From JASJAR01 sp038530285 (GTDB lineage: Bacteria > Pseudomonadota > Alphaproteobacteria > Rhodobacterales > Rhodobacteraceae): 64,000 bases of DNA. Both the position numbers and the translations under genes were made by a program. The notes under the pieces were generated by a model, which made no database searches, had not been told where the DNA came from, and worked only from the letters and a program-made list of their open reading frames with translations. Location of the stretch: the NCBI GenBank assembly GCA_038530285.1, contig JBCBCY010000012.1, forward strand, positions 53,235-117,234, read 5' to 3'. Positions 26,985 to 35,304 of this stretch are shown in pieces. Positions within the stretch are counted from its first letter, which is position 1, and the number at the start of each line of letters is the position of its first letter.

Positions 26985-27698
26985 ATGCGGCGGGCCTGGA
27001 ATGCGCTTGTTACGATCGTCACGGGTTTGGCGGTCCTGGCGGCGGCACTCTGGCTGGTGCGTGATCCACGCTCGCCCTTGCCGGATGCATGGAACCCGCT
27101 GACGCCGTTTGATCTGGCCGCACCGATCACGCCATGGACGCCAATGAAGTTGCGCCGCGCGACGGCCGATCCGAAACGGTGTCTGGCCGCACTGGACCCC
27201 CATGCAGATGTGCAATCCTTGCCGCCCCTTGTCGGAACGGGTGCCTGCGGCATTGATCCGCGGGTGGCCCTGTCGCGGGTTGGGCAAACCACATTGGCGC
27301 GGGTGGAAACCACCTGTGCGATCGCACTTCGTCTGGCGGCATGGGAGCGTTTTGTGGTCCAGCCGGCCGCACAAGCGCATCTTGGTGCAAGCGTTGACCG
27401 GATACGCCACCAATCAAGCTACAATTGCCGCCCGATCCGCACCGCGAACGGACCCGGCCAACGACTGAGCACCCATGCCACCGCGGAAGCGATCGACATC
27501 GCAGGTGTCGTTCTGTCGAATGGGCGGCGCCTTGAATTGGTCGACAACTGGGCCGGCCCATCGCCTGAGGCGCTGTTTTTTCGCGCCCTTCATGATGGCG
27601 CCTGCGATTGGTTCGTCACGGTCCTTGGCCCCGATTATAACGCGCTGCACGCCGATCACTTTCATATGCAATCGGTCGGCTGGGGGGCCTGCAGATAG
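26985..27698 (+). CDS. Extensin-like C-terminal domain protein
   Basis: The 237-residue protein has an N-terminal membrane segment (about 8-26) and an extensin-family C-terminal domain (roughly 65-237) with 'GTGACGIDPRVAL', 'QSSYNCRPIR', 'LSTHATAEAIDIAGVVLSNG' and the terminal 'LGPDYNALHADHFHMQ'. The 'STHATAEAIDI' and 'HADHFHMQ' motifs resemble the zinc-binding signatures of D-Ala-D-Ala metallopeptidases, so a cell-wall peptidase role is plausible but unproven. It begins 7 bases after ahcY and is probably on the same transcript. Confidence 0.85.
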   Translation: MRRAWNALVTIVTGLAVLAAALWLVRDPRSPLPDAWNPLTPFDLAAPITPWTPMKLRRATADPKRCLAALDPHADVQSLPPLVGTGACGIDPRVALSRVGQTTLARVETTCAIALRLAAWERFVVQPAAQAHLGASVDRIRHQSSYNCRPIRTANGPGQRLSTHATAEAIDIAGVVLSNGRRLELVDNWAGPSPEALFFRALHDGACDWFVTVLGPDYNALHADHFHMQSVGWGACR

Positions 27699-27834
27699 GC
27701 CGCACCAAGGGGCACTTTTCGCGCATTCCGTTAGGTCACCACACTTTCGGTTGTCACCCGCACGATATTCCGACAAATTCGCACATACACACCGTGTGAG
27801 CGGTACCAAAACCAACAGGCAAGGGGGGTCCCCG

Positions 27835-28176
27835 ATGGGTAAGCGGGACGAATTGATTGAAAAATATGCGGACGATCTGAAGACCAAGTGTGGCGTTACG
27901 CCCGACATGGATCTTCTGACCAAAGTGACCATTGGATGCGGGCCGTCGATTTATGATGCGGACGCGTCGACCGTGGCAGCAAGCCAGGCAGGCGAGCTTG
28001 AGACGGTCAAAGAGAATTTTCTGATGAAGAAGCTGGGTCTGCCTGATGGCCCCGAGCTGATGGATGCGATAAATTCGGTGATTGAGACCTACGGCAAATC
28101 CGAGCGCAACAAGTACCGGGCCGTGGTCTACTACATGCTGACCAAGCATTTCGGCAAGGAATCAGTTTACGGCTGA
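27835..28176 (+). CDS. DUF2853 family protein
   Basis: This 113-residue all-helical soluble protein ('MGKRDELIEKYADDLKTKCG' at the start, 'KYRAVVYYMLTKHFGKE' near the end) matches the DUF2853 family, small proteins of unknown function in alphaproteobacteria and a few other groups. The start ATG at 27835 follows AAGGGGGG. It stands alone in a 136-base upstream and 219-base downstream setting, so it is probably monocistronic. No cofactor-binding motif is visible. Confidence 0.85.
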   Translation: MGKRDELIEKYADDLKTKCGVTPDMDLLTKVTIGCGPSIYDADASTVAASQAGELETVKENFLMKKLGLPDGPELMDAINSVIETYGKSERNKYRAVVYYMLTKHFGKESVYG

Positions 28177-28395
28177 TGAATGTCCGGCAAATTGTCGACA
28201 TTCTGAGTTGGACTTTCGCCGCATAAACATGCTACCGATTGGTCACTGGCCAGTATGGCCGGGACCGATATTTAGTTTCCGAAGCGCGGTGAGAGGCGTT
28301 TGTGGGTGACAATGGGGTCCTGGCATCGGTCGGGGCCCCTTCTACTTTAAAAATAGTCTGCACAACCAGGCGTCATGTGTCCGGATCGGGGCGAA
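28177..28395. other. Intergenic region with a weak inverted repeat
   Basis: This stretch lies between the convergent DUF2853 and EVE genes. GAATGTC at 28178-28184 can pair with GACATTC at 28197-28203 across a 12-base loop, overlapping the DUF2853 end, but no T-run follows. A palindromic GGGGCCCC occurs near 28334. I see no gene and no convincing terminator. Confidence 0.4.
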
Positions 28396-28827
28396 TTAAC
28401 CGATCTTTGCCGGGTCCAGCCCGCCAAGTTCACACACGATATTCCATTCTTCGGGCGTCACCGGCTGAACCGACAGGCGCGTGTTGTTCACCAGAACCAT
28501 ATCTTCCAGACGCGGGTCTGCTTTGGCCATGGCCAGTGTGACCGGGTTTGGCACATCCGCGACCGCTTTGATATCCACGCAGTCCCAGCGTTCGTCGTCC
28601 GTCGTGCTGTCGGGGTGACTTTCGGCAATCACTGTCACAATACCGACCACCGACTTTTCGCTCAGCGAGTGGTAAAAGAAGCCCAGATCGCCAACCTTCA
28701 TCAGCCGCATGTTGTTGCGGGCCTGATAATTGCGCACGCCGTCCCATTCTTCGCCTGCGTCGGCCTTGGCCTTTTGTTGCTCCCAGGACCAGGTGTTCGG
28801 TTCGGATTTGAAAAGCCAGTATTGCAT
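28396..28827 (-). CDS. EVE domain-containing protein
   Basis: The 143-residue protein is a stand-alone EVE domain (PUA-like fold), with the hallmark start 'MQYWLFKSEPNTWSW', 'WDGVRNYQARNNMR' and 'GDLGFFYHS'. EVE domains read modified bases such as 5-methylcytosine derivatives or modified RNA. The bacterial stand-alone proteins lack a settled function. It is directly downstream of the YciI-like gene (3 bases) in the run tsaD-gpsA-yciI-EVE, so it is probably co-transcribed with the tRNA-modification gene tsaD. Confidence 0.92.
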   Translation of the reverse strand: MQYWLFKSEPNTWSWEQQKAKADAGEEWDGVRNYQARNNMRLMKVGDLGFFYHSLSEKSVVGIVTVIAESHPDSTTDDERWDCVDIKAVADVPNPVTLAMAKADPRLEDMVLVNNTRLSVQPVTPEEWNIVCELGGLDPAKIG

Positions 28828-28830
28828 TGT

Positions 28831-29100
28831 TCAGCGCACCTTTTTCCACTGGATCAGTTCAACCGATTGGAACAGGCCCGCTTTGGCATAGGGGTCCTTT
28901 GCGGCCCAGGCGCGCGCGGCATCCAGATCGGGAAGATCCAGCACGATAAGCGAACCGCACATGTCTTCGTTTTCATCCAGAAGGGGTCCGGCGGTGACAA
29001 CGCATCCGGTGCCATCTGCATAAGCAAGATGCGCGTCGCGGTTGGCCTTTCGGGTGTCAAGGTGGCCGGGTTTATCCCGGGCGATCAGGGCAATCTTCAG
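28831..29100 (-). CDS. YciI-like protein with apparent CTG start
   Basis: The frame encodes a YciI-family protein: 'KIALIARDKPGHLDTRKANR', 'DAHLAYADGTGCVVTAGPLL', 'MCGSLIVLDLPDLDAARAW' and 'DPYAKAGLF'. YciI proteins are small dimeric ferredoxin-like folds with a conserved His and Asp and mostly unknown substrates. No ATG, GTG or TTG precedes the conserved start: the frame is closed by a TGA at 29116-29118. The best initiator is the CTG at 29098-29100, 8 bases after AAGGA, giving 89 residues. Alternatively one base is missing after the ATG at 29106. The gene overlaps nothing but follows gpsA by four bases. Confidence 0.75.
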   Translation of the reverse strand: MKIALIARDKPGHLDTRKANRDAHLAYADGTGCVVTAGPLLDENEDMCGSLIVLDLPDLDAARAWAAKDPYAKAGLFQSVELIQWKKVR

Positions 29101-29104
29101 CGGT

Positions 29105-30064
29105 TCATTCCTTTTTCAACGGACGTGCGAGCAAGTCTGCCACAGCGTCCTCAACAGTGGTGTCTTGATCGATCAGCCGGGTGATCGTTGTGGCGATGGG
29201 TGCATCGAGCCCCTGACCGACGGCAATGTCCGACAGGGCCCGCGCGGTGGCAAGGCCTTCGGTGGTCTCGGCCGGCAGGGGTTGGCCAGCACCCAACGCC
29301 AGCCCCGCCCGGTAATTGCGCGACTTGTCGGACGTGGCGGTCAGCACCAAATCGCCCAGACCGGACAATCCCGCCAATGTGCCGGGCGCGCCGCCCAGGT
29401 GTGTTGCAATCCGCGTCATCTCGGCCATGCCGCGTGCAATAACTGAAGCCCGCGCAGAGTCTCCAAGACCCGCGCCTACGGCGACCCCCGCGGCCAAGGC
29501 GACGACGTTTTTCACTGCACCGCCGAGTTCGGCCCCGATGATGTCGTCGGTTCTGTAAAGGCGAAGGGTCTGGGTCGACAGGCGGCGCTGAAGCTCTGCC
29601 CCAAGGGTGTCGTCGGCGCAGGCAAGGGTCACCGCCGTGGGCAGGCCATCGGCGATATCGGCTGCAAAGGACGGGCCCGTCAGAGCGGCGATCTGCGCGC
29701 TGGGTCGCGCGCTTTGAATAAGGGCTGATGGGGTCTTGCCGGTCGCCGGATCGATCCCTTTCATGCAGGCCACGAAGACCTTCGGCGTTGTAAGATCACG
29801 TTGCGCGAGAAGCTCGGACAAGGCCGACATCGGCACTGCAATCAGCACGATGTTGGCGGTTATCTCGCTGAGGCTGCCCGTCACATTCAGCGTTTCGGGC
29901 AAATCTATGCCCGGCAAGCGCGGGCCGGAAAGCCGGGTGGTTTGCATATCGGCGACAAGGGCTTTGTCCCGGGCCCAAAGCGTGACCGCGGCATGGTCCT
30001 TTGCCAGCGCCACCGCAAGAGCGGTCCCAAAAGCCCCCGCGCCAAGGATGGCAATATCGCTCAT
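29105..30064 (-). CDS. gpsA: NAD(P)-dependent glycerol-3-phosphate dehydrogenase
   Basis: GpsA reduces dihydroxyacetone phosphate to sn-glycerol 3-phosphate for phospholipid synthesis. The 319-residue protein has the N-terminal Rossmann motif 'IAILGAGAFGTALAVALA', the middle signature 'IAALTGPSFAADIADGLPTA', and the C-terminal catalytic domain with 'GAVKNVVALAAGVAVGAGLG' and 'LSGLGDLVLTATSDKSRNY'. The family lysine is in 'GAVKN'. Its start overlaps the tsaD stop by 4 bases (ATGA), the common tsaD-gpsA arrangement in alphaproteobacteria. Confidence 0.97.
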   Translation of the reverse strand: MSDIAILGAGAFGTALAVALAKDHAAVTLWARDKALVADMQTTRLSGPRLPGIDLPETLNVTGSLSEITANIVLIAVPMSALSELLAQRDLTTPKVFVACMKGIDPATGKTPSALIQSARPSAQIAALTGPSFAADIADGLPTAVTLACADDTLGAELQRRLSTQTLRLYRTDDIIGAELGGAVKNVVALAAGVAVGAGLGDSARASVIARGMAEMTRIATHLGGAPGTLAGLSGLGDLVLTATSDKSRNYRAGLALGAGQPLPAETTEGLATARALSDIAVGQGLDAPIATTITRLIDQDTTVEDAVADLLARPLKKE

Positions 30065-31155
30065 GCTTTGGCCCCCTTCTTGCCCGACCCCAGCATGCCC
30101 GCCTTCGTGGGATCAAGTGGCCACCGGGGTCGTGCAGCCAATGTCATGTCGCTGCTGTGCCCGGCCTGGAACAGTTCGATCCCTGCCCAACCGATCATGG
30201 CGGCATTGTCTGTGCATAGCTCAAGCGGCGGCGCAACGAAGGCCACAGATGCCTGGCCGGCGACCTGTTCGAGTGCTGAACGGATCATGGCATTGGACGC
30301 AACGCCGCCTGCGACGGCAACCGCCGGGGCCGTCGGGCGGTGGGTCAGATAGGCATCAAGAGCGCGGCGGGTTTTTTCCGCCAGAATGTCGGCGACCGCG
30401 CTCTGGAACCCCGCCGCAATATCTGCCTGTTGGCGGGCTGTTAACGACCCATCGGGTGCGGTTGCACGCTCAATCTCGCGGATCAGGGCAGTTTTCAGGC
30501 CCGAGAACGACATATCGCACCCCGGCCGGTCCAATAGCGGGCGCGGCAGCACCACGGCCGCAGGATCGCCAGCCCGGGCCGCCGCCTCAATCGCGGGGCC
30601 GCCAGGTTGGCCCAGCCCCAAGGCCCGGGCGGATTTGTCAAACGCTTCGCCCGGGGCGTCGTCGATGGTCCCGCCCAGTCGGTCGAACCGGTCGGGTCCT
30701 TGGACGATAAGAAACTGGCAATGCCCGCCAGAGATCAAAAGCATCAGATAGGGATAGGGTAGATCATGGGTCAAACGTGGGGTCAGGGCGTGGCCGGCCA
30801 GATGATTGACCCCCAAAAGGGGCAGGCCCCGTGCCGCGGATATCCCCTTGGCGAGCATCACGCCAGACAGAAGCCCGCCGATCAGGCCGGGGCCGGCCGT
30901 GACCGCGATACCGTCCAGACGATCCCACCCGACGCCCGCTTGTTTCATCGCGGCTTCGACCGCGTGGTCGAGCTTTTCGGCATGGGCGCGCGCTGCGATC
31001 TCAGGCACCACACCGCCAAACTCAGCGTGCAAAAGATGCTGGGACATCACCACATTCGAATAGATACGATCCGCCACAAGCCCGTCTGTGATCACAGCGG
31101 CGGCGGTGTCGTCACAGCTGGATTCAATCCCAAGAACGGTGATCTGACTTGTCAT
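30061..31155 (-). CDS. tsaD: tRNA threonylcarbamoyltransferase TsaD
   Basis: TsaD transfers the threonylcarbamoyl group to A37 of tRNA. The 364-residue protein has the ASKHA ATPase fold with 'VLGIESSCDDTAAA', 'LLHAEFGGVVPEIAARAH', the metal-binding histidines in 'VNHLAGHALTP', 'LLISGGHCQFL' and the late 'VAGGVASNAMIR'. All are diagnostic of bacterial TsaD. I take the ATG at 31155; an upstream start adds seven unlikely residues. Divergent from hemD across 57 bases. TsaE is encoded about 12 kb away in the same window. Confidence 0.96.
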   Translation of the reverse strand: MTSQITVLGIESSCDDTAAAVITDGLVADRIYSNVVMSQHLLHAEFGGVVPEIAARAHAEKLDHAVEAAMKQAGVGWDRLDGIAVTAGPGLIGGLLSGVMLAKGISAARGLPLLGVNHLAGHALTPRLTHDLPYPYLMLLISGGHCQFLIVQGPDRFDRLGGTIDDAPGEAFDKSARALGLGQPGGPAIEAAARAGDPAAVVLPRPLLDRPGCDMSFSGLKTALIREIERATAPDGSLTARQQADIAAGFQSAVADILAEKTRRALDAYLTHRPTAPAVAVAGGVASNAMIRSALEQVAGQASVAFVAPPLELCTDNAAMIGWAGIELFQAGHSSDMTLAARPRWPLDPTKAGMLGSGKKGAKA

Positions 31156-31212
31156 GTTCAAGGTCCCTCTGCCCATTGCGCGGGGCTGCCGAGGCAGGTA
31201 GCACCCTGTCGC

Positions 31213-31908
31213 ATGGCAGACAAGCCGAGCTCACCGCGCCTTCTTCTAACCCGGCCCGCACCGGGGTCGGAGCGGTTTCTTGCGGCTTTGCGCGCGCGCG
31301 GTCTGCCGATGACCGGCGCCGTTTTGTCGCCCGCAATTGAAGTGGTCAGCATCGGGGCGCCGATTGACATACCTGCCGATGCCGCGGCGGTTTTCACCTC
31401 ACGCCACGCGGTCGCCCGGACCCGGGCCGAAACGGGAACCACCGCCTATTGTGTGGGTGACGCCACCGCACAGGAGGCTCAGCGCCACGGGTTTGCACCG
31501 ATCTCGGCAGGGGGCAGTGCAGATGATCTTTTGCAAATGCTGTTGAACGAAAGACCGACCGCCAGGCTTATCTATTGTCATGGCGCTCATATCCGACGCG
31601 ACATCGTCGCAATATTGCAACACGCGGGCCTGAGCGTGAGCGCCAATGTCGTTTATGATCAGCCGGCGCTCAACCCGACCGAGGCTGCGCGCGCCTTGCT
31701 GGCCGGCCATGAACCGATCATTTTGCCTCTTTTTTCAACACGAACAGCGGAAATCGTCGCTGGCTGGGTTGCGGATGCATCAGCCCCAATTCTGCCAATT
31801 GCCCTGAGCGATGCGGTGGCGTCCGCGTGGAAAACCGCACCCAAAGTGGCCGAAAGCCCAACCCTTGCAGCGATGGTTGATGCCGTTGCCGCGTCGTGCC
31901 GGTCCTAA
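31213..31908 (+). CDS. hemD: Uroporphyrinogen-III synthase
   Basis: HemD cyclises hydroxymethylbilane to uroporphyrinogen III, the branch point to haem, sirohaem, cobalamin and bacteriochlorophyll. This 231-residue protein shows the weakly conserved HemD pattern: 'LLLTRPAPGSERF' at the start, 'AAVFTSRHAVAR', 'YCVGDATAQEAQRHGF', 'LIYCHGAHIRRDI' and 'ILPLFSTRTAEIV'. Support also comes from context, with a Mic60-like gene and hemY next, the usual cluster in Rhodobacterales. hemC is not adjacent here. Start at 31213. Confidence 0.85.
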   Translation: MADKPSSPRLLLTRPAPGSERFLAALRARGLPMTGAVLSPAIEVVSIGAPIDIPADAAAVFTSRHAVARTRAETGTTAYCVGDATAQEAQRHGFAPISAGGSADDLLQMLLNERPTARLIYCHGAHIRRDIVAILQHAGLSVSANVVYDQPALNPTEAARALLAGHEPIILPLFSTRTAEIVAGWVADASAPILPIALSDAVASAWKTAPKVAESPTLAAMVDAVAASCRS

Positions 31909-32030
31909 CGGAATGGTTGACCTCAGCGTGCTGCGCGCGTTTTCTAGGGCGCGGGCTGAAAGGCCCTGAAAACAGATTCTTTTTTGCCGACCCCGGGGGC
32001 GAGAGTGGCTTTTTTTAGTGGATTTTTGAC

Positions 32031-33230
32031 GTGACGGATGGCTCGGATATCAGGGCGGCAGCTGCCCTTAGCCGAGCCGCACAACCTATTGAGCGTGGTG
32101 GCGAACCAGATGTGATTGAGGCGGAGATCCTGCCTGAACCCGACCCGGCACCGGTTGAACCAACGCCTGAAGCTGCGCCTGTGGCGCCAACGCCAGCACC
32201 CGCGAAATCGGGAGGTGCCGGTTTCTTCCCGCTTTTGCTGGGGGGACTTGTTGCGGGTGCGATCGGTTACGCAGTGGCGTTTTTCGGATTGGCACAACAA
32301 GACGACCCCGAACTGCCAGCGCGGATCACCGGCATCGAACAAGCGCTAGATGGGATCAACATGCGCCTTGACGGTTTTGAAACGACCATTGCCGATCTTG
32401 GCGCGTCGATCCCACCGGTTGATACCGCCACACCGGCAGCCGTCGCCGCGATAGAAAGCGAGATTGGCACGTTTGGAGGCGAGATCGAGGGGCTGCAATC
32501 GGCGGTCGAAGCGCTGCAAGGCAGTGTCACCAATCTGACGCTTGGTGGCGGTGGCGAAGGCGCGCCGGATTATGCGGCCGAGTTCGAAGCGCAGATGGAA
32601 AGCTTCAAGGCTGAGGTCGACCGCGTGACGTCAAACGCCGAAGCTGAAGTTCAAGCGGCCCGCGCCGAAGCCGAGGCCACGCGCGCGGCCGCTCAGGCAG
32701 AAGCCGCAGCAGCACGCGAAGCCGCCGAAATCGCCGAGGCGCAGGTTGCGTTCCAGGCGGGCCTGGCCGAGTTGCAAGTGGCGCTGGACACCGGCGCACC
32801 GTTTGACGGGGCATTGGCAGCCCTTGATGGGCTCGACCTGCCGGCTGCACTTACGGATGTTGCCGCCGATGGCGTCTTGCCCCTGACTGAACTGCAACGG
32901 ACCTTCCCGGACGCAGCACGCGCCGCCCTGCAAGCGGCGGACCGGGGGCCGGATGAAACTGCGAATGCGATGGGCAAGGTGACATCGTTCTTGATGGCCC
33001 AGACGAACGCCCGCTCGCTTGAACCGCGGGACGGCGACGGGGCGGATGCCGTGTTGTCGCGCGCCGAGGCGGCCCTGAAATCGGGCGATTTGTCCGCGAC
33101 CCTGGCGGAGATTGGTGCCTTGGGCGAAGGCCCCCAGGCGGCCCTGGCCGAATGGCTCGGGCCTGCGCAGGCGCGGGACGCGGCGGTGGAAGCGGTGCGT
33201 GATTTGAACCTAGCTGTTGATGCGATGTGA
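32031..33230 (+). CDS. Mic60/mitofilin-like inner-membrane protein
   Basis: The 399-residue protein has a proline/alanine-rich cytosolic N-terminus (1-60), one membrane helix (about 64-87), a long coiled-coil-prone region (about 95-245, rich in Glu/Ala with 'AEVQAARAEAEATRAAAQAE'), and a conserved C-terminal helical domain. This is the layout of alphaproteobacterial Mic60 (COG4223), ancestor of the mitochondrial crista-junction protein, which bends the inner membrane. The start is a GTG at 32031 without a strong ribosome-binding site. It ends 10 bases before hemY. Confidence 0.85.
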   Translation: MTDGSDIRAAAALSRAAQPIERGGEPDVIEAEILPEPDPAPVEPTPEAAPVAPTPAPAKSGGAGFFPLLLGGLVAGAIGYAVAFFGLAQQDDPELPARITGIEQALDGINMRLDGFETTIADLGASIPPVDTATPAAVAAIESEIGTFGGEIEGLQSAVEALQGSVTNLTLGGGGEGAPDYAAEFEAQMESFKAEVDRVTSNAEAEVQAARAEAEATRAAAQAEAAAAREAAEIAEAQVAFQAGLAELQVALDTGAPFDGALAALDGLDLPAALTDVAADGVLPLTELQRTFPDAARAALQAADRGPDETANAMGKVTSFLMAQTNARSLEPRDGDGADAVLSRAEAALKSGDLSATLAEIGALGEGPQAALAEWLGPAQARDAAVEAVRDLNLAVDAM

Positions 33231-33240
33231 GGACGATTGA

Positions 33241-34752
33241 ATGCTTTGGTCACTTTTGAAGATCGTTCTTTTTATCGGCGTCGTTGCCGGTCTTGCGTTT
33301 GGTGCAGGCTGGCTTTTGGAAAGCGAAGGCGGCGTGCGCGTTTCGATCGCGTCGACCGAGTTTACACTCGGGCCATTGCAGTCGGTGATTGCAGCACTTG
33401 TGATCCTGTTTGTGATGTGGGTCCTTTTGAAGTTGATCAGCCTTGCGGTCGCGGTCCTTCGTTTCATGAACGGGGATGAAACTGCGATCTCGCGCTGGTG
33501 GGGCCGCAACCGGGAACGCCGTGGGTTTGAAGCCTTGTCAGACGGAATGCTGGCGCTGGCGTCTGGCGAAGGTCGCTTGGCGATGAACAAGGCGGCCCGG
33601 GCGGAAAGCTATTTGCAACGGCCGGACCTGACCAATCTTTTGACGGCCCAGGCCGCAGAGATGGTGGGCGACCGTGCCAAGGCGGAGGCGACGTATAGAA
33701 AATTGCTGGCAGATGACCGGACCCGTTTTGTTGCGGTGCGCGGGATCCTCAAGCAGAAGCTGGCAGACGGCGATACCGAGACCGCGCTGAAGCTGGCGGA
33801 AAAAGCTTTTGCGCTGAAGCCGAAGCACGAAGAAACCCAGGACGTCTTGCTGAAGTTGCAGGCCGGGGATGGCGACTGGACCGGTGCGCGCAAAACGCTT
33901 GGCGCCAAACTTCGCCACGGGTCTTTGCCGCGCGATGTGCACAAACGTCGCGATGCGGTGCTGGCCCTGTCGACTGCCAAGGAACTTATCGAAGACGGCG
34001 CGCCCATTGAACGGCGCGAAGCCGCGATTGAAGCCAACAAGTTGTCGCCTGATCTGGTGCCGGCAGCGGTCGTTGCGGCCGATCAGTACATTGCCGAGAA
34101 AAAGCCCAGGCTCGCAGCCCGGGTGTTGAAGAAGGCTTGGGGGGCTGTGCAGCATCCTGATCTGGCGGCCGCCTTTGCACGGATTGCGCCTGATGAAACC
34201 CCCGCAGCACGGCTGAAGCGATTTGGTGCGCTGACCAAGATCAAGCCGGATGATCCTGAAACCCGGATGCTTCTGGCAGAGTTGAACATCGCGGCGGAAG
34301 ATTTCCCGGCGGCCCGCAAAGCGCTCGGTGATCTGGCCGAAACCGATCCAACGGCGCGAAGCCTGACGATGATGGCCGCAGTCGAACGTGGGTCTGGCGC
34401 CGAAGACGCGGTTGTCAAAGGGTATCTGGCCCGCGCGTTGAGTGCATCGCGTGGCCCGGAATGGATCTGTGACAATTGCGGAACGGCCAATGCGGAATGG
34501 GGCCCTGTGTGTTCGTCCTGCGGGGCGTTTGATACGCTGAGTTGGAAACGCGCTGCGAGTGATCCAAGGGCGATGCCAGCGTCAGAGAATATGCTGCCAC
34601 TTATCATCGGCGCGCCCGAACCCGAGCCGGAGGTTGAAGAGGCCGAGACAGTCGATGTCGTGGCCGAAATCGCCGAGGATCAATCTGAGCCTGCCAACAC
34701 ACCAGACGAACCCAAAGATCCCGAAAAGGGCTCTGGTGCGGCGGCGTCCTGA
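33241..34752 (+). CDS. hemY: HemY-type TPR membrane protein with C-terminal zinc-ribbon
   Basis: This 503-residue protein has two N-terminal membrane helices (about 2-25 and 42-68), a HemY N-terminal domain and TPR-like helical repeats (about 110-380). It ends with a rubredoxin-like four-cysteine motif 'WICDNCGTANAEW ... CSSCGAFDTLSWK' at roughly 405-435, and an acidic tail. The exact biochemical role of this HemY is not known, although it clusters with hem genes; it is not the protoporphyrinogen oxidase also called HemY. The cysteine motif strongly resembles the metal-binding end of LapB/YciM. The gene follows the Mic60-like gene by 10 bases. Confidence 0.88.
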   Translation: MLWSLLKIVLFIGVVAGLAFGAGWLLESEGGVRVSIASTEFTLGPLQSVIAALVILFVMWVLLKLISLAVAVLRFMNGDETAISRWWGRNRERRGFEALSDGMLALASGEGRLAMNKAARAESYLQRPDLTNLLTAQAAEMVGDRAKAEATYRKLLADDRTRFVAVRGILKQKLADGDTETALKLAEKAFALKPKHEETQDVLLKLQAGDGDWTGARKTLGAKLRHGSLPRDVHKRRDAVLALSTAKELIEDGAPIERREAAIEANKLSPDLVPAAVVAADQYIAEKKPRLAARVLKKAWGAVQHPDLAAAFARIAPDETPAARLKRFGALTKIKPDDPETRMLLAELNIAAEDFPAARKALGDLAETDPTARSLTMMAAVERGSGAEDAVVKGYLARALSASRGPEWICDNCGTANAEWGPVCSSCGAFDTLSWKRAASDPRAMPASENMLPLIIGAPEPEPEVEEAETVDVVAEIAEDQSEPANTPDEPKDPEKGSGAAAS

Positions 34753-34950
34753 ACGGGCGGGCAAACACCCGCAAAATCCAATCGTTTGAGCGCGAACAGC
34801 CACCTTTTGGTCATAATTGCGTCCCATGTTACGGGCACGTTGTTTCCAAAAGGGTGTTCTGTTTGTGCTGTCGTGCAAGATTGATGCGTCTACCGCAACG
34901 ATCATGCGCACCGCCAAAGGGCCGCCCGAGATTTGGCGTGCCGAGGCAGG
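34753..34950. other. Intergenic region before the dehydrogenase operon
   Basis: These 198 bases separate hemY from the cytochrome gene and should hold the promoter of the GMC operon. A 42-codon frame (34826-34954) ends in an ATGA overlap with the next gene but has no ribosome-binding site or recognisable content. I see no clear terminator for hemY. Confidence 0.4.
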
Positions 34951-35304
34951 ATGACGATAGATACGACAGAAAACAGGGCGCCTGGTGCTGGCGCCCCTTG
35001 GGTGCGGCGGGCCGCTTTCGCTGCCTTGGCGGTGGCCGTGCCGGCCATGGGCGGCGCGGCGTACCAAAACTGGCAGACCAACCGCGCCGTTGAAGACGCG
35101 ATCTATGTCTTCCGCGTGGCCGAGCACTATTGCGGTGCCTGTCACCGGACCCTTGGGACCTGGGACAGTATCCTTGCAACCGGGGATGAAACCGAAGGCG
35201 GGCTGCACCGATATCTTCTTGATATGGCCGAGGCGGAGTTCATGCCGCCATCGCCCTGGCACCGGGCGCAATTGATCGAAATTCTTGAAAGCCGGGGGCA
35301 GTAA
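34951..35304 (+). CDS. Small membrane-anchored monohaem cytochrome c
   Basis: The 117-residue protein has an N-terminal membrane segment (about 20-38), a single haem-binding CxxCH motif (CGACH, residues 61-65) and a likely axial methionine, Met98, in 'EFMPPSPWHRAQLIEIL', which is the usual end of a class I cytochrome c. It should sit in the periplasm tethered to the inner membrane. It overlaps the GMC dehydrogenase gene (TAATG) and is therefore probably its electron acceptor, comparable with the cytochrome subunit of gluconate or sorbitol dehydrogenases. Start ATG 34951 follows GAGGCAGG. Confidence 0.75.
   Translation: MTIDTTENRAPGAGAPWVRRAAFAALAVAVPAMGGAAYQNWQTNRAVEDAIYVFRVAEHYCGACHRTLGTWDSILATGDETEGGLHRYLLDMAEAEFMPPSPWHRAQLIEILESRGQ

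Noticed and set aside
28178..28203. Hairpin GAATGTC/GACATTC after DUF2853.
   Set aside because: A 12-base loop and no T-run, so not an intrinsic terminator.
31213..31908. hemC next to hemD.
   Set aside because: I looked for porphobilinogen deaminase beside hemD, but the divergent neighbour is tsaD and no hemC is present in the window.
34826..34954. A 42-codon frame ending in ATGA overlap with the cytochrome gene.
   Set aside because: It has no ribosome-binding site, no recognisable sequence, and an overlap by chance is easy; kept only as a note.
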